This document shows, piece after piece, positions 9,154 to 19,430 of a stretch of DNA of 20,000 nt (position 1 is the stretch's first letter; each line of letters opens with the position of its first letter). The stretch comes from Chromera velia (lineage: Eukaryota > Sar > Chromeraceae). Location of the stretch: positions 1-20,000 of the forward strand of contig JAHBMJ010002101.1 of assembly GCA_018398765.1 (NCBI GenBank). The letters run 5' to 3'. Below the pieces are notes generated by a model. It searched no databases, was not told the DNA's origin, and saw only the letters and a program-made list of their open reading frames with translations. The translations under genes were made by a program, and so were the position numbers.

Positions 9154-9173
9154 TCAATAGTGACAGGGGGGTA
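9154..9173 (-). repeat. Right terminal inverted repeat of outer element
   Basis: Read on the minus strand it starts TACCCCCCTGTCACTATTGA, matching 3378-3397 with three transitions. Confidence 0.7.
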
Positions 9174-9181
9174 GTTCTAGC
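9174..9181. repeat. 8-bp target-site duplication, right copy (outer element)
   Basis: GTTCTAGC, exactly the sequence at 3370-3377, directly abutting the right terminal inverted repeat. Confidence 0.7.
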
Positions 9182-9309
9182 AGTATATGAAAAAGTAAAA
9201 ATCAGCTTAAACGCATGTTTGCGCACGCATTCGCACGGTTATTAATGATTTAAGTCAATTATCTGCGTTTGCGTACAAGACGGCAGCCTGATTAATTAAA
9301 GTCTCATTC

Positions 9310-9342
<33 letters not shown>

Positions 9343-10150
9343 GCAGGAGCAGTAAAACTAAAGTTGCAGATCGCAACTATCAGGGGGGGGGCAGCATACA
9401 TCAGAAGAGCAAGAGGAAACCGTGGTCTAGCAAATAAAGGGGCGATGTTACTTGTGACAGCGGGAAGATTGGCGGTTATCCAAGCGCCGAAGGAGGAAGA
9501 CAACGACGACTGGGCTTGATTGAAGAAGTAATTGAAATAAACTAGTTTGAAAAACACGAAGACGATCATTATGCATTATTATGCATATGTACAAACTACA
9601 ATTCAAAATATTTCAAAATGTTTAAAAAAAAAAATAACTAACTAACTAATTGACAAACTAAACCTAGAACTAAACACAGACTTACGCAATCACTTGCGCT
9701 TCACTCTGAATTAATCATTGTATTGAATTTGTAACTGGAATTTAAAATATGCAGCATTAAAGTTGCATCATTCTACAGTACCAACTGAAACAATTTTTTT
9801 TAAATTATTTGCATGGTTGTAGACATGCCTCCTTCGCAATGTGCCTTCATGTGCACATGTAAGCAAACTAGGTCTAACCAGGTCAAAGATCTCCGGCCCT
9901 TGAGGACGAATCAGAGGATCTCGCTGCATCAGATTTTGCACGCGCTGCAACATTCTGCTTTGCACTTTTCCATCGTACTTACTACGTACTACTACACGCA
10001 CACTTGCGCGTGCGAATACAAAGAAAATCACGTACAGATTTCGTCATCGAATTCAATCACGGAGGTCCGTCGGACAGCAACATGAGGTGAAGTAAGCCAG
10101 TGTAGAATGTGCTTCACTGCAATACAGCGAAAACAGATTGGGCAGATGGA
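9182..10150. other. AT-rich intergenic DNA with (AACT)n run
   Basis: A perfect or near-perfect (AACT)n microsatellite occupies about 9309-9342, with a shorter version near 9634-9652. The rest is AT-rich with no frame that I would accept as a gene and no recognised element ends. Confidence 0.5.
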
Positions 10151-10154
10151 CGAA

Positions 10155-10285
10155 GGATGGACAAAGGAAGGAAGGAAGGAAGGAAAGAAAGAAAGAAAGA
10201 AAGACAGACAGACAGACAGAAAGAAAGAAAGAAAGGCAGAAAGACAGAAAGACAGAAAGACAGAGAGACAGAAAGACAGAAAGAC

Positions 10286-10320
<35 letters not shown>

Positions 10321-10750
10321 AAAAAAGAAAGAAAAGAAAGAAAGAAAGACAGACAGACAGACAGAAATAAAAAAAGAAAGAAGGAAAGAAAGAAAGAAAG
10401 ACAGAAAGAAAGAAAGAAAGAAAGAAAAAAAGAAAGACAGAAAGAAAGAAAGAAAGAAAGAGAAGGAAGGAAGGAAGGAAGGAAGGAAGAAAAGAAAGAA
10501 GAAAGAAAAGAAAGAAAAGAAAGAAAGAAAGAAAGAAAGAAAGAAAAGAAAGAAGAAAAAGAAAGAAAGAAAGAAAGAAAGAAAGAAAAAAAGAAAGAAA
10601 GAAAGAAAGAAAGAGAGAAAAAAAGAAAGAAAGAAAAAAGGAAGGAAGGAAGGAGGGAAGGAAGGAAGAAAATGAATGAAGAAAGAAAAAAAACAAAAGA
10701 AAGGAAATAAAATGAAAGAAAGAGGGAAGGAAAGAAAGAAAGAAAGAACT
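10155..10750. repeat. Long polypurine microsatellite, (GAAA)n/(GACA)n/(GGAA)n
   Basis: For about 590 bp the plus strand is nearly all purine plus occasional C, as interspersed GAAA, GACA and GGAA tetranucleotides. Open frames of up to 261 codons on both strands here are artefacts of the repeat, encoding only Lys/Glu/Arg or Ser/Phe/Leu runs. Confidence 0.95.
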
Positions 10751-11222
10751 GCTCACCAGAATGAAGACTTACGTGGAGGAAGCAACGTTGATTTGAGTCC
10801 GGCAGCAATACAGTGTTTACACTCTCACATAAAAACAATTCACGAAGGTCGATTGAATTCTTGATCTCTCCACCACAACGTTCGAGTTTCTTCTTTCATC
10901 TCTTTCTCTCTTTCTCCCTCTCTTGGGTGAGTTGAGAAGCAAGAAATTCGAGGAAGCAAGCGGGAGAACAATGGTCTAATGAAAATGAATTACTCATAAA
11001 AACTCCAGATGAATCAATCAACACTCTCTGTTCTCTGTACACACCGCACACGCAGCCCATGAGGCTTCCCCCTTCCCTTTCAATCGTCTGTCTATACACA
11101 CAAAGACCGTCCGACCTTCTAAGGAAGCTCAAGAGAGGGAGGACGTGTCTGATCTGATGGAAGGAAACCGTAGGGAGTTCTGTTCATTCACCGAGGGAAG
11201 GAATTTAAAGGAAGACGATCGA
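10751..11222. other. 3' flank of the OTU1 gene
   Basis: This lies downstream of the OTU1 stop codon on the minus strand and probably includes its 3' untranslated region. I find no clear AATAAA on the minus strand and no recognisable coding frame. Confidence 0.4.
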
Positions 11223-12688
11223 TCAGCACTGTGAGAAGTTCGAGTGCCCCGTCTCCCTCGCGTGCCCTACTGCCTCCTTCTCTCCCTTGAGGGGAATCTG
11301 ACAGACCAGGCACCGCAAGGACATTCCTGCTGTGTTAGTGAACTGTTTGCGCTCGTGGAGGTCCTGAGTGATCATCAAGGCCTGCGAGGAAGAGAGAGAG
11401 AATGCATGCATACAGGGAGAGAGGGAGGGAGGGAGACAGCGTTGCAAAAGAAAATGAAGAATGGATTGTGACACCTTCACAATAGCCAGAAGGACAGAGA
11501 GATAGACAATATGTTCTTTCTTCTTATATAATTCTTCTCATCACTCCCACAAGACGAAGAAGAAAATTAGCGAGAGTACATTTGCACTAATTCTTCCACA
11601 CTACTGAGTCTGCCCTTCGACACTCTGAGGTTACTGTGAAGTAATCCACCTCAAAAAATGCTTCTTCGTGAACAAAAGAAAAATCTTGCTCACCTTCGCG
11701 ATGCTGACGTCGTCCATAGGATCCCTTGAGAACACTGCAGCCTCTCTGCCTGACTCCTTCTCCCTTCCAACAAAACAGTCGTAGTGGATACCGTCATAGA
11801 GGAACAGTACCATTGCCTTACTCTCCTCACCATAGTAATCTATTCTGCAGCTCTCCACATCAAATACTGCAAAACAGACTCCGAAGTACTCGGAGAAAAT
11901 GGCAAGTTCAATGAACCCCCCCCAACTCTCCGGCCTCTGAAGCCACGCACAGTACTCATCCACCGGCTTCCCGAGAACCACCTCACTGTACTTCTCAGGA
12001 TCTGCTCTGATCACCTGAGTCGCGATCTCTCGCAACTTCGCGGGAGTCTTGGAAGGGTCGACAGTCTTGACGATGCAGTTGAAGAGACAGCTGTTGTCCG
12101 AGGGGATCACGAAGCGGTCCACACTGGAGAGCATCTCGGGAGACGGCAATGATGTGAAGGTCTTGTGCTCGGAGGGTTTCCAAGCACCCTGAGAGACTTG
12201 CTGAGAGGAAGCTCTCGGTTGGACCATCTCTGCAGCCCTCTCGAGGGTCAGGGCTTCTCCGTCAGAGATCCCGACCTTCTCGAGTAGAGTGGAGTCGTCA
12301 GTGGCTCTCTCGACGTTCTGGGGAGGGAAACCGAACCTGAGCACGACGTTCGAGAAGGACACACCGACCTCCTGAAAGCACGAAATTAAACAGGGAGAAG
12401 ATAGGGGAACGCTCAATGGCGATGATTGAAAAAGAAGACAGCCGAGGCTATCTTTGAACGACAGAGGGCATCCCAAGTGAACGGAAGACGTCGAATGATG
12501 CATGTCCTTCGTTTGTGCTCGACTGATTCTGCTCAACATTCCAGCAAGCACACGCAACACATCTATCTCACTGCGTCTGACAGACTGACCTGTTCCACCT
12601 GCTTCTTGAGGTTGCCCCACGTTGGGGGTTCTTCTTTCTGCAAGCGGATCTGGTTCCGCTTGCCTTCGAATTTAACGAGGAACCGCAT
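11223..12688 (-). CDS. OTU1: OTU1/YOD1-type ubiquitin thioesterase
   Basis: Three exons, 12688-12590, 12371-11694 and 11381-11223, join with phase-0 GT-AG introns of 218 and 312 bp to encode 311 residues (yeast Otu1 is about 301). Residues 1-75 form the UBX-like domain that binds Cdc48/p97, including the GFPPQ turn (about 47-51). The OTU cysteine protease domain has the catalytic motif DNSCLF (Asp125, Cys128) and histidine in GIHYD (His229). The last exon supplies the C-terminal C2H2 finger CLVC-x12-H-x5-H (Cys283, Cys286, His299, His305), typical of this subfamily and of no other OTU class. The enzyme removes ubiquitin chains from Cdc48 substrates in quality control and ER-associated degradation. 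An in-frame Met lies upstream at 12772, but the ubiquitin-like fold begins at 12688, as in relatives. Confidence 0.93.
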
Positions 12689-13457
12689 CTGAAAGTTGAA
12701 GGGATCGAAAAACGGCAGACGGTGGCAAGAGAATGCCCGATAGAAAGTAACCACGAGTTTTCTGAACAGCACGGAAGAGACCTTCGTTGTTCACCAGACT
12801 GCAAGTCGAGTGATCGAGACGAGACGGCTTTGCAATGTCAGAGTGGGTCTACAACTTGGGAGCTGACTACTGAAATCGATCAACTGTACAGTATTCAATA
12901 AGGGTGAGTAAAGAGAAAGGAGGAAGTGTTGGTGAGGAGATTTAGGAGGAGATCAATGTGGCAGACCACATGGCAAACCATGACAAAATGGCAAACCCAT
13001 GACCGGACGAATCTTGTGCAGATCTTCTTTAGCTCGGCATATAGCTCGGCACAGCTCGGCAGACTGAGTTCGCCGCATGTGAGAGAAAAAAAGGAGCGGG
13101 CGCCCCGCAAATTTAAGTTTGAACTTCCTTGCCGGGACTGTCGCACGGAGTTTTTTTTGCCATGTGCCATCATGTGCCCCCCAAGCTATACATATATAGC
13201 CGATTTTAGACGAAACGTACAGCCGATTTTTCATACAGGCGCTTTTCTTTCGGTTCTGCGTGCTGGCAAAAGTAGCGCTATAGCTAGCTTCTCAGACTTG
13301 TGGGTGTGGGCAAGACAACTTCGTAAGACTGCAGGCCGCCTTTCGTGTGTCGCACTGCAGGGAGGCCTGATCGACTGTCGCTTCGTGATTGATCCGAACA
13401 GATCGAAGGAGACTGGCTGTTGATTCCTCTGTCTGATCAATCTTTCCCCCTGAGCGA
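12689..13457. promoter_or_regulatory. Shared upstream region between divergent OTU1 and NMD3
   Basis: The 769 bp between the two start codons must hold both promoters and 5' untranslated regions. Visible structure includes ATGGCAAACCATGAC and a near copy (12970-12984, 12988-13003), three AGCTCGGCA units (13031, 13043, 13053), a GCTATA-CATA-TATAGC inverted repeat that also reads as TATA-like (13185-13200), and two AGCCGATTTT copies near 13199 and 13222. A 165-codon plus frame at 12926-13423 resembles no protein family. Which motifs are functional is unknown. Confidence 0.55.
13031..13061. repeat. Three AGCTCGGCA units
   Basis: Copies start at 13031, 13043 and 13053, spaced 12 and 10 bp, about one helical turn, in the shared OTU1-NMD3 upstream region. 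This could be a clustered factor-binding site. Confidence 0.5.
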
Positions 13458-16400
13458 ATGAAAAGAACCATGGATACAATGGAGGCGGGAGGGATGGGAA
13501 TGGCGATTCCTGTCGCGGCCCCCACATTTGCGAATGTCCTGTGCTGCGAATGCGGTGCGTCCATTCAACCCAACCCTTCCATGATGTGTGCCCACTGCCT
13601 CAGGCAGCGTGTCGACATTGCTGAAGGGATCAGCAAGCAGGTCGTGCTGCCTTGGTGTCAGGAGTGCAATCGTTACATGAAGCCGCCTTGGGTGCGGTGT
13701 GAACTGGAGTCCAAAGAGCTTCTCGCACTTTGTCTGAAGAAGATCAAGGGACTTCAGAAAGTGAAACTGGTGGACGCGAACTTCATCTGGACGGTGGGTT
13801 GAGGGGAGGGAGGGAAAGCGATGAGGGTATTGGGGTGGGGTTGAATTTGCCCACCTTCCCACCTTGAAGCGCTATCACCTGCCTGCGTACCTGTGTGCCT
13901 GCTTTTTTTCGTTGAGAGCGCTTCTTGTGTATGCCGTCTCCTTAGCCTGCTGCTTCGTGCTGCTCGTGGTGCTTTATCCTTCTGCCCGACCACTTCCGTC
14001 CGTCCGTCCGTCCGTCCTGTCGCTTTTCCTGCTTCCTCCCTTCCTTCGCCCTCCCCTTCCTTCTTCTTCTTCTTCTTCTTCTGACTTCTCTCCGTCCCTC
14101 TGTTTCCGACTGACTGCAGGAGCCCCACAGCAGACGGTTGAAGGTGAAGTGCACAATCCAGAAGGAGGTGGTGAATGGGGCGATCATGCAGCAGTCCTTC
14201 ACTGTGGAGTTTGTGGTGACAAACCACCAGTGCGACGACTGCAAGAGAACGTACACGCCCCACACGTGGAACGCGTGCGTGCAGACCAGACAGAGAACAG
14301 ACCACAAAAGAACTTTCTTGTGGCTTGAACAGCTGATCATGAAGGTGGGTAGGACTTTCTTTTTCAGTCTGTCAGGGTGTTTTGTTGCTTGTGCGCAGTG
14401 TTTTTTCAGGACGCGCAGAGTCAAGCAGGAGAAATAGAGAGCGCAGAATGGGGCGCACAGTCCTCGTATTTTCTTGCCTTTCCTCGAACAACCGCCAGCG
14501 GAAGAAGAGGGGTGCAAGAAATAACGGAGAGAACGAAGGACGGAAGCGAGTGAAGAAGGGATGGAAGGAATGAAAGGAGAGAAAAAAAAAAAGAACGGCA
14601 GGCAGGGAGGCAGGCAGTCAGTCACGAAGGAAGGAAGGAAGGAAGGAAGAACGAAAGAAGGAAAGGAAAGGAAAGAAAAGGAAAAAAGCAAATAGGGACA
14701 GAAGGGAAGGAGGGAGGGAGGGAGGGGGAGATGCTTGATTCATTTGATGAGCCTTTATGTGTCTAGGTGTGTTTTGTTTGTCTCCGTGGGTTGGCGTGTT
14801 TGTGCATGTGTGTTTGTGTCTGGAGACAGGGAGGGAGAGAAACGAATTTCTTTTCATGTGGATGCATGCATGTTTGTGTTTTCTTCGACCTCCTTCAGCA
14901 TGAGGCTCACGACCGCGTTCTGAACATTGTGGAGAAGCCCGATGGTGTGGACTTTCAGTTTGCGAACAAAAGCCACGCGCAGAAGTTCGCCGATTTTGTT
15001 GCTTCATTTTTCCCGACGAAGAGCAAAACCTCCAAGCAGCTCATCTCACACGACTCCAAGTCGAACACCTACTTCCACAAGTACACCATCTACCAAGAAG
15101 TCTGCCCCGTCTGCAAGGATGATCTCGTCTATATCCCTCCCAAAGTTGCAGCAGCATACGGGGGTATTCCGAACGTACGCCCACACTCGTTTCGTCTTTC
15201 GGTGCATTTCCTTCCTGTTTGACAGTGCCTTCCTGTTTGACAGTGCTCTCTCTATGGTACACATGTATCTTTGTGAAAGCCAGCTCACTTCTAATGTCTA
15301 CCAGCGAAGCTTTGTTGGTATGTGCGCCACCATATCTACAGACGATGTCGTCTCTGTGGAGGCTTTCTTTCCGTCCTCCTTTTTTGGTTGTTTGCTCTCT
15401 TTCTCGCGCCGCGCCATTCTCTGCAAGGGCTCTGTTTAATTGCCTTCCCTAAAGCATGCGCTCTTTTTTTGCTTGTGTATGTGTGCAGTTGATGGTCTGT
15501 TACAAGGTCTCGACAGCCATTCACCTGATTGACCCTCTGACCAGCCACTGTGTGGAGATTCCATGTGTGAACTACTGGAAGCAGCCCTTTCAGTCAGGTC
15601 AGGTACAGTTGGCTGTTCTCGTCAGAAATAACTGCCGGTGGCATTCTGCTCACGTTTTGTGTGTGTGCTGTGGGTGAACGATAGAATCCAAGCGTCATAT
15701 GCAACGGCAGTCCGGTAACAGAATGTGAACATTTCTTCAAAGGTGCCTTCCCATCCCATGTCGTCTCTCCTTACCCTATCTTTGTTTTCTTTGCCATTCT
15801 CTTTCTAAACTGTCTTTTTCCTCTGTCCCTGTCCCCGTTTGCACTGCTTTGTTCTCGTTTTGATTTTGTCGCCCACACTATTTTCTGTTTCTGCCCTCCC
15901 CTCTCTTCTTGTTCTTTCTGTTTCTGTTCCAACAGTTTACCGAAGACGCCACATGAGTGACTTCGTCGTGTTGGATGTGGAGGAGGTGCCCACAACCACC
16001 TCTGGGGGTGTCACGCAGTCCGCAGCGGCAGCCGCGGCTTCCCAGAAGGCCAAGAAGGGACAGGCACCGAGAAAGCATAAAAGCAAGAAGCTCCAAGAGA
16101 AGGCAAGAAAGGAGGACGCCCTTTTTGAGGGGGGTGCAGCCTCAGTGATGGGAGACGGAGAGGACGTCGACATGGGAGATGGTTCTGCTCTGATGATGCA
16201 CGGGCTCCCGTCTGGCCCCGTCTCCATGTCCATTGTCGGTCCAGCGCCTTCCGTGACCACTGACGCTGTCCACAGGCCCAAGTTTCGCCTGGCTGATGTG
16301 GAGATCGCGAGGGTTTCGGATCTCGGCCAGAATGACGAGAGGCTCACAGTCCGTACCCACCTCGGAGGGCTTCTGAAACCCGGCGACACTTGTCAGGGAT

Positions 16401-17382
16401 TTGATCTGCGTACCCTCAACATGAGCGGGGTCGACACAGATATCACAGAGAGTCAGGTTGGTACGTGGACGATAGAGAAAGAACAGTAGTCCACGGGTTC
16501 TTCCATTTACGCATCTTTCGTTTCCACGCACTTCTTTGGCCCTTTCTTGTGCTGCTTAAAACTCATACCAGATCACATCAAATGTTGTTGAGAGTTCTGG
16601 ATGCTTGGAGGAGGAGGAGATGTGTGACTGACTAGCTTTTGGCTTTGCCAGCCTGATCCCCCCCTCTCTGTATCGATCCACACACACGCCTGCAGGCTCT
16701 CGGTCAGTTGGTCGATGTTGTTCTTGTGAAGAAGACTTTCCCCTCCAGATCCCGGAAGGGCCCGAGGAAGTGGGTTCTCAGAGAACTTCCAAAGGACCAG
16801 GAGGAGGGCGTCAGGGAGGCAGAGAGGGCACGGTACGTGAAGGACGTGGAGGAGTTCAAGAGGGATCTGGAAGAGGACCCGGAAATGAGAAGGGAAATCA
16901 ACCTCTACAGAGACCCAAAGTCAGTCAGTCAATCGATTCTTGATATGATCAGTGTTCTTGTTTGTATACCTGCCGGCTGCCTGTTGGTTGGATCTCTCTT
17001 TCTTTCCACTCTCTCTGTCTGTGTGTCTCCCCGTTGCCTGATTTCTGACCGACACGTTTTGGACTTTGTTTGTCGTCCGTTCCTTTTTGTTCTTGTCTGT
17101 CGTCTGTCTCTTCGTGCGTGCAGCTACAGACCTCCAGTCGCAGACGTCGCCGAAATGGGCGACGCGGGCCAGCAGTTTGGGGGCGCCAGTGCTTCGGGGG
17201 CAGCACCGGTGGCAGGGGAGGGTGAGGAGGATGATCCTGATTTCCCTGATGTCCGCCTGGATGAGTTGCTGGACGGGTTGGCGAGTCTGACCATCGAGGA
17301 AGGAGAAAACGTTCAGCAGCAACAGCAGGCAGGTGCAGCGCCTCCTCAGGGAATCTTCGGGCCCCCTCCGGGAGGACAGTGA
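13458..17382 (+). CDS. NMD3: 60S ribosomal export adaptor NMD3
   Basis: Seven exons (13458-13793, 14120-14344, 14899-15174, 15489-15597, 15936-16456, 16696-16919, 17124-17382) join through GT-AG introns into 649 codons plus TGA; phases all match. NMD3 binds late pre-60S subunits and recruits Crm1 for nuclear export. The N-terminal zinc region shows CxxC pairs at residues 29/32, 44/47, 67/70, 150/153 and 256/259, with family motifs DIAEGI, LLALCLKKIKGL, DANFIWTEPHSRR, CPVCKDDL and IHLIDPLT. RTHLGGLLKPGD (455-466) marks the next conserved block. LDELLDGLASLTI (609-621) near the C-terminus fits a leucine-rich Crm1 export signal, where NMD3 carries one. Residues about 333-428 are a low-complexity insertion, making the protein longer than the usual 500-520. 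The start is the first ATG after an in-frame TGA at 13434. Confidence 0.95.
13994..14081. repeat. (CCGT)n and (TTC)n microsatellites in NMD3 intron 1
   Basis: A CCGT run (about 13997-14017) and a TTC run (about 14059-14081) lie in the pyrimidine-rich first intron, before the acceptor CTGCAG at 14114-14119. Confidence 0.7.
14585..14735. repeat. GGAA/GGCA-rich simple repeat in NMD3 intron 2
   Basis: Runs of GGCAGGCA, GGAAGGAA and GAGGGAGG occupy the middle of the longest NMD3 intron (554 bp). Frames opening through it on either strand are repeat artefacts. Confidence 0.75.
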
Positions 17383-17980
17383 GGTCACCTTCGCGGCAGA
17401 TCTCTTTTTGCTTGCTTGTGGTCGAGGTGTTTTTATGTCTGTCTGTCCTTCCTTTCTTGCTCCTCGTCGCATTTGCCGAGCTCGAAAGGAATTCCTTCGT
17501 TCCCCCTTTCTTTTTTTCACCTTACATGCCGCCATCAATCATCCGCCCGTGCACTTTTTTTTGTTAATTCGTGATTCTGGGTCTCGATCGGCACCGACTG
17601 GGTCTCACGAAGTTTCTTTCAGAGAGTCGCGAACCTAGGGTATACGGTTCCATTCTCAAGATTCGGACTTTGGGGGATTTTGTTCAGTGCCCATGCGCGG
17701 CTCTAGCGATGGCTGGGCCCGACGTACGTTACGTTTTAGATGGTGTTTTTTACCGACTCCCAGACTCTGCCAAGTTGCCAACTTTTTTTATGACAATATG
17801 CCGCGACGTAGTATATACGTAAGTTTGAGCTAGTTTGAGCCTTTATTTACGCTACTACTATACTAGTTAGTGTTTTGGCCTCTTAAACCTATAGTCTTAA
17901 ACTTTCTTTCTAAGCCTTATTGGAGGCTCATCCATAAAGACTCTAGTAAAGACTCTGTACCTACAGCTCTAATAATGCGT
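17383..17980. other. NMD3 3' flank; no gene
   Basis: This is T-rich sequence after the NMD3 stop, probably including its 3' untranslated region. No clear polyadenylation signal, conserved frame or RNA gene was found. Confidence 0.4.
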
Positions 17981-17989
17981 GTTGTGACT

Positions 17990-18053
17990 TGCCGAACGCT
18001 AGACGCCTATTATAGGCCGATAGCGATGGCGTATGATGATGATGATAATAATA
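17990..18053 (+). repeat. Retroposon 3' end: hairpin plus (ATG)n tail, copy 1
   Basis: AACGCTAGACGCC, a GCCTA-TTA-TAGGC hairpin, CGATAGCGATGGCGT and then repeated ATG/ATA triplets. It resembles copy 2 about 300 bp downstream. A stem-loop followed by a short simple-repeat tail is how several LINE and SINE 3' ends look; no coding sequence is attached, so this is a severely truncated copy. Confidence 0.55.
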
Positions 18054-18286
18054 ATACATGTTATCGTTTTAAGATGGTATCAAATCTAGTATCAAATACA
18101 GTTTGCATACTACAGTCAATCTTTTACTAAACAATGATGTAAACACATTTTAGTATGTTAATCTTTTTTAAGACTTTTTAATATCTAACTTTAAGTTTAA
18201 ATTCCTAGGGAGTAATCAAGTGAACTCTAGAATGAACTGCTGTTATGAAGAACAGAACTGCTTTATGCGTTGCCAACTTGCCACCA

Positions 18287-18344
18287 AACGCTAGATGCCT
18301 ATTCATAGGCCGATGGCGATGGCGTATGATGATGATGATGATCT
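18287..18344 (+). repeat. Retroposon 3' end: hairpin plus (ATG)n tail, copy 2
   Basis: AACGCTAGATGCC, a GCCTA-TTCA-TAGGC hairpin, CGATGGCGATGGCGT, then ATGATGATGATGATGA. It differs from copy 1 by a few transitions and a one-base insertion in the loop, keeping the stem intact. Confidence 0.55.
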
Positions 18345-18410
18345 TACGGAATTTCCTGTTTGTTATACAGAACAGTTAAAAACAAAATTATAATGTGTAT
18401 GTATCTAGGT

Positions 18411-18417
18411 ATGTATG

Positions 18418-18453
<36 letters not shown>

Positions 18454-18480
18454 ATATATAATATTTAAAATATTAAAAAA
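18411..18480. repeat. (AT)n tract
   Basis: GTATGTAT leads into a nearly pure AT dinucleotide run with one frame shift, then AT-rich decay. It can extrude as a hairpin. Confidence 0.9.
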
Positions 18481-19260
18481 TAGATGTTCTTTATGAAATT
18501 ATTGCACTAGTTATTACACAGTAAAACAATGACTATGACTATGACGCGCCATCGTCATCCATATCCAGAGGTAGCTGGATACTTCTAACGTTAGGTAAGG
18601 GAAAGTTGTTGCTTTCTAAAGATGCCATAGTAAAACAATGCATGGAGAGTATAAATGGTGTAAGCAAATCACTAACAATAGCTAGTGGCTTACAATGGCT
18701 GTTAGAAATAGAGAACTATAGAGACCAAAACCGTAAATGAAGGCTTTATGAATTAAGGCTTTGATTATGAAACATATAGCAAAAAAATACCTCAAAAAAT
18801 CAATGTGCACCGTTGCGTATTGTTGCGTGTTCTTCAAGTTCTTGTGTCTAACTGCAAAAATCGACCCGTAACACGCACAGAATTTTCATCCCCGCTCCAT
18901 GACGGTCTCATTCCAGCTAGAGCCTGCATGCCTCGCAGCCTACCTGCACATCCTTTGAAGTCTCTCTCGCCTATTCTGACAGACACACGACGGCTGGAGT
19001 CTCAAAAACTGGCAGCCTGTGCCTTCCCAAGGAACTCCCCAATCCGCTGAACACACTTCGTACCAGATCCTGCAAACCAACGCACGGGGGCGCACGCACA
19101 CACAGAGAGAGCGATACAGTCGAAACTGCTACCGAAAACCATTTTTTTGAGTTCAGATCTGACAACAAATGAGAGAACGTGACTGCTTCTTCTTAGTCCA
19201 CTTCACACTTCAGTCAGAAGAGACATGCAAGTACCAGGTGAAGCAGAGAGAATGAAACGG
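18481..19260. other. Intergenic DNA; nothing recognised
   Basis: No gene-like frame or RNA gene is apparent. AGTAAAACAATG occurs twice (near 18521 and 18630) and TATCCAG-AGGTAG-CTGGATA forms a small hairpin near 18562-18581. Confidence 0.4.
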
Positions 19261-19264
19261 GATA

Positions 19265-19282
19265 CACCCAACCAGTTGGGTG
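19265..19282. repeat. 8-bp perfect inverted repeat
   Basis: CACCCAAC-CA-GTTGGGTG; a compact palindrome-like site with a two-base centre. Function unknown. Confidence 0.6.
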
Positions 19283-19430
19283 AGTGCCTCGGGGGGCCAT
19301 TTAGGGGGTCGGCCATAATTTGATTGATGCAAAGCATCAGGGATCGACTTGGGCATGTCTTGCCTGTGCAAATTGGCGGGGGCCACGGCAACGTGCGCAA
19401 AATATGCTTTTCGGGACCGCGCACATGCAA

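Larger units (their letters stand above)
3378..9173. mobile_element. Outer TIR DNA element, non-autonomous, interrupted by a second element
   Basis: The left end TACCCCCTTATCACTATCGA (3378-3397) matches the reverse complement of the right end (9154-9173) at 17 of 20 positions, the three differences all being transitions. Both ends are directly flanked by GTTCTAGC (3370-3377 and 9174-9181), an 8-bp target-site duplication. An equally good parse is a TIR starting CTACCC with a 6-bp duplication TTCTAG. Removing the inner element and its duplication leaves a core of about 895 bp with no transposase. Five copies of a CCnAAnTTCTG motif lie close to the ends. Eight-bp duplications and subterminal repeats fit hAT-type elements, but the superfamily is an inference. 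Confidence 0.72.

Noticed and set aside
10028-10838. Open frames of 188-261 codons on both strands
   Set aside because: They are translations of the purine microsatellite, giving only Lys/Glu/Arg or Ser/Phe/Leu runs; no domain is possible.
12926-13423. 165-codon plus-strand frame between OTU1 and NMD3
   Set aside because: No recognisable domain, and it overlaps repeated motifs in the shared upstream region. Its few cysteines do not form a known finger.
13458-17382. Reading NMD3 intron 6 as coding because the frame stays open from 16708 to 17382
   Set aside because: The intervening 68 codons are Cys/Leu/Val-rich and unlike NMD3, while GTCAGT at 16920 and GCAG at 17120-17123 splice cleanly to a tail with an export signal.
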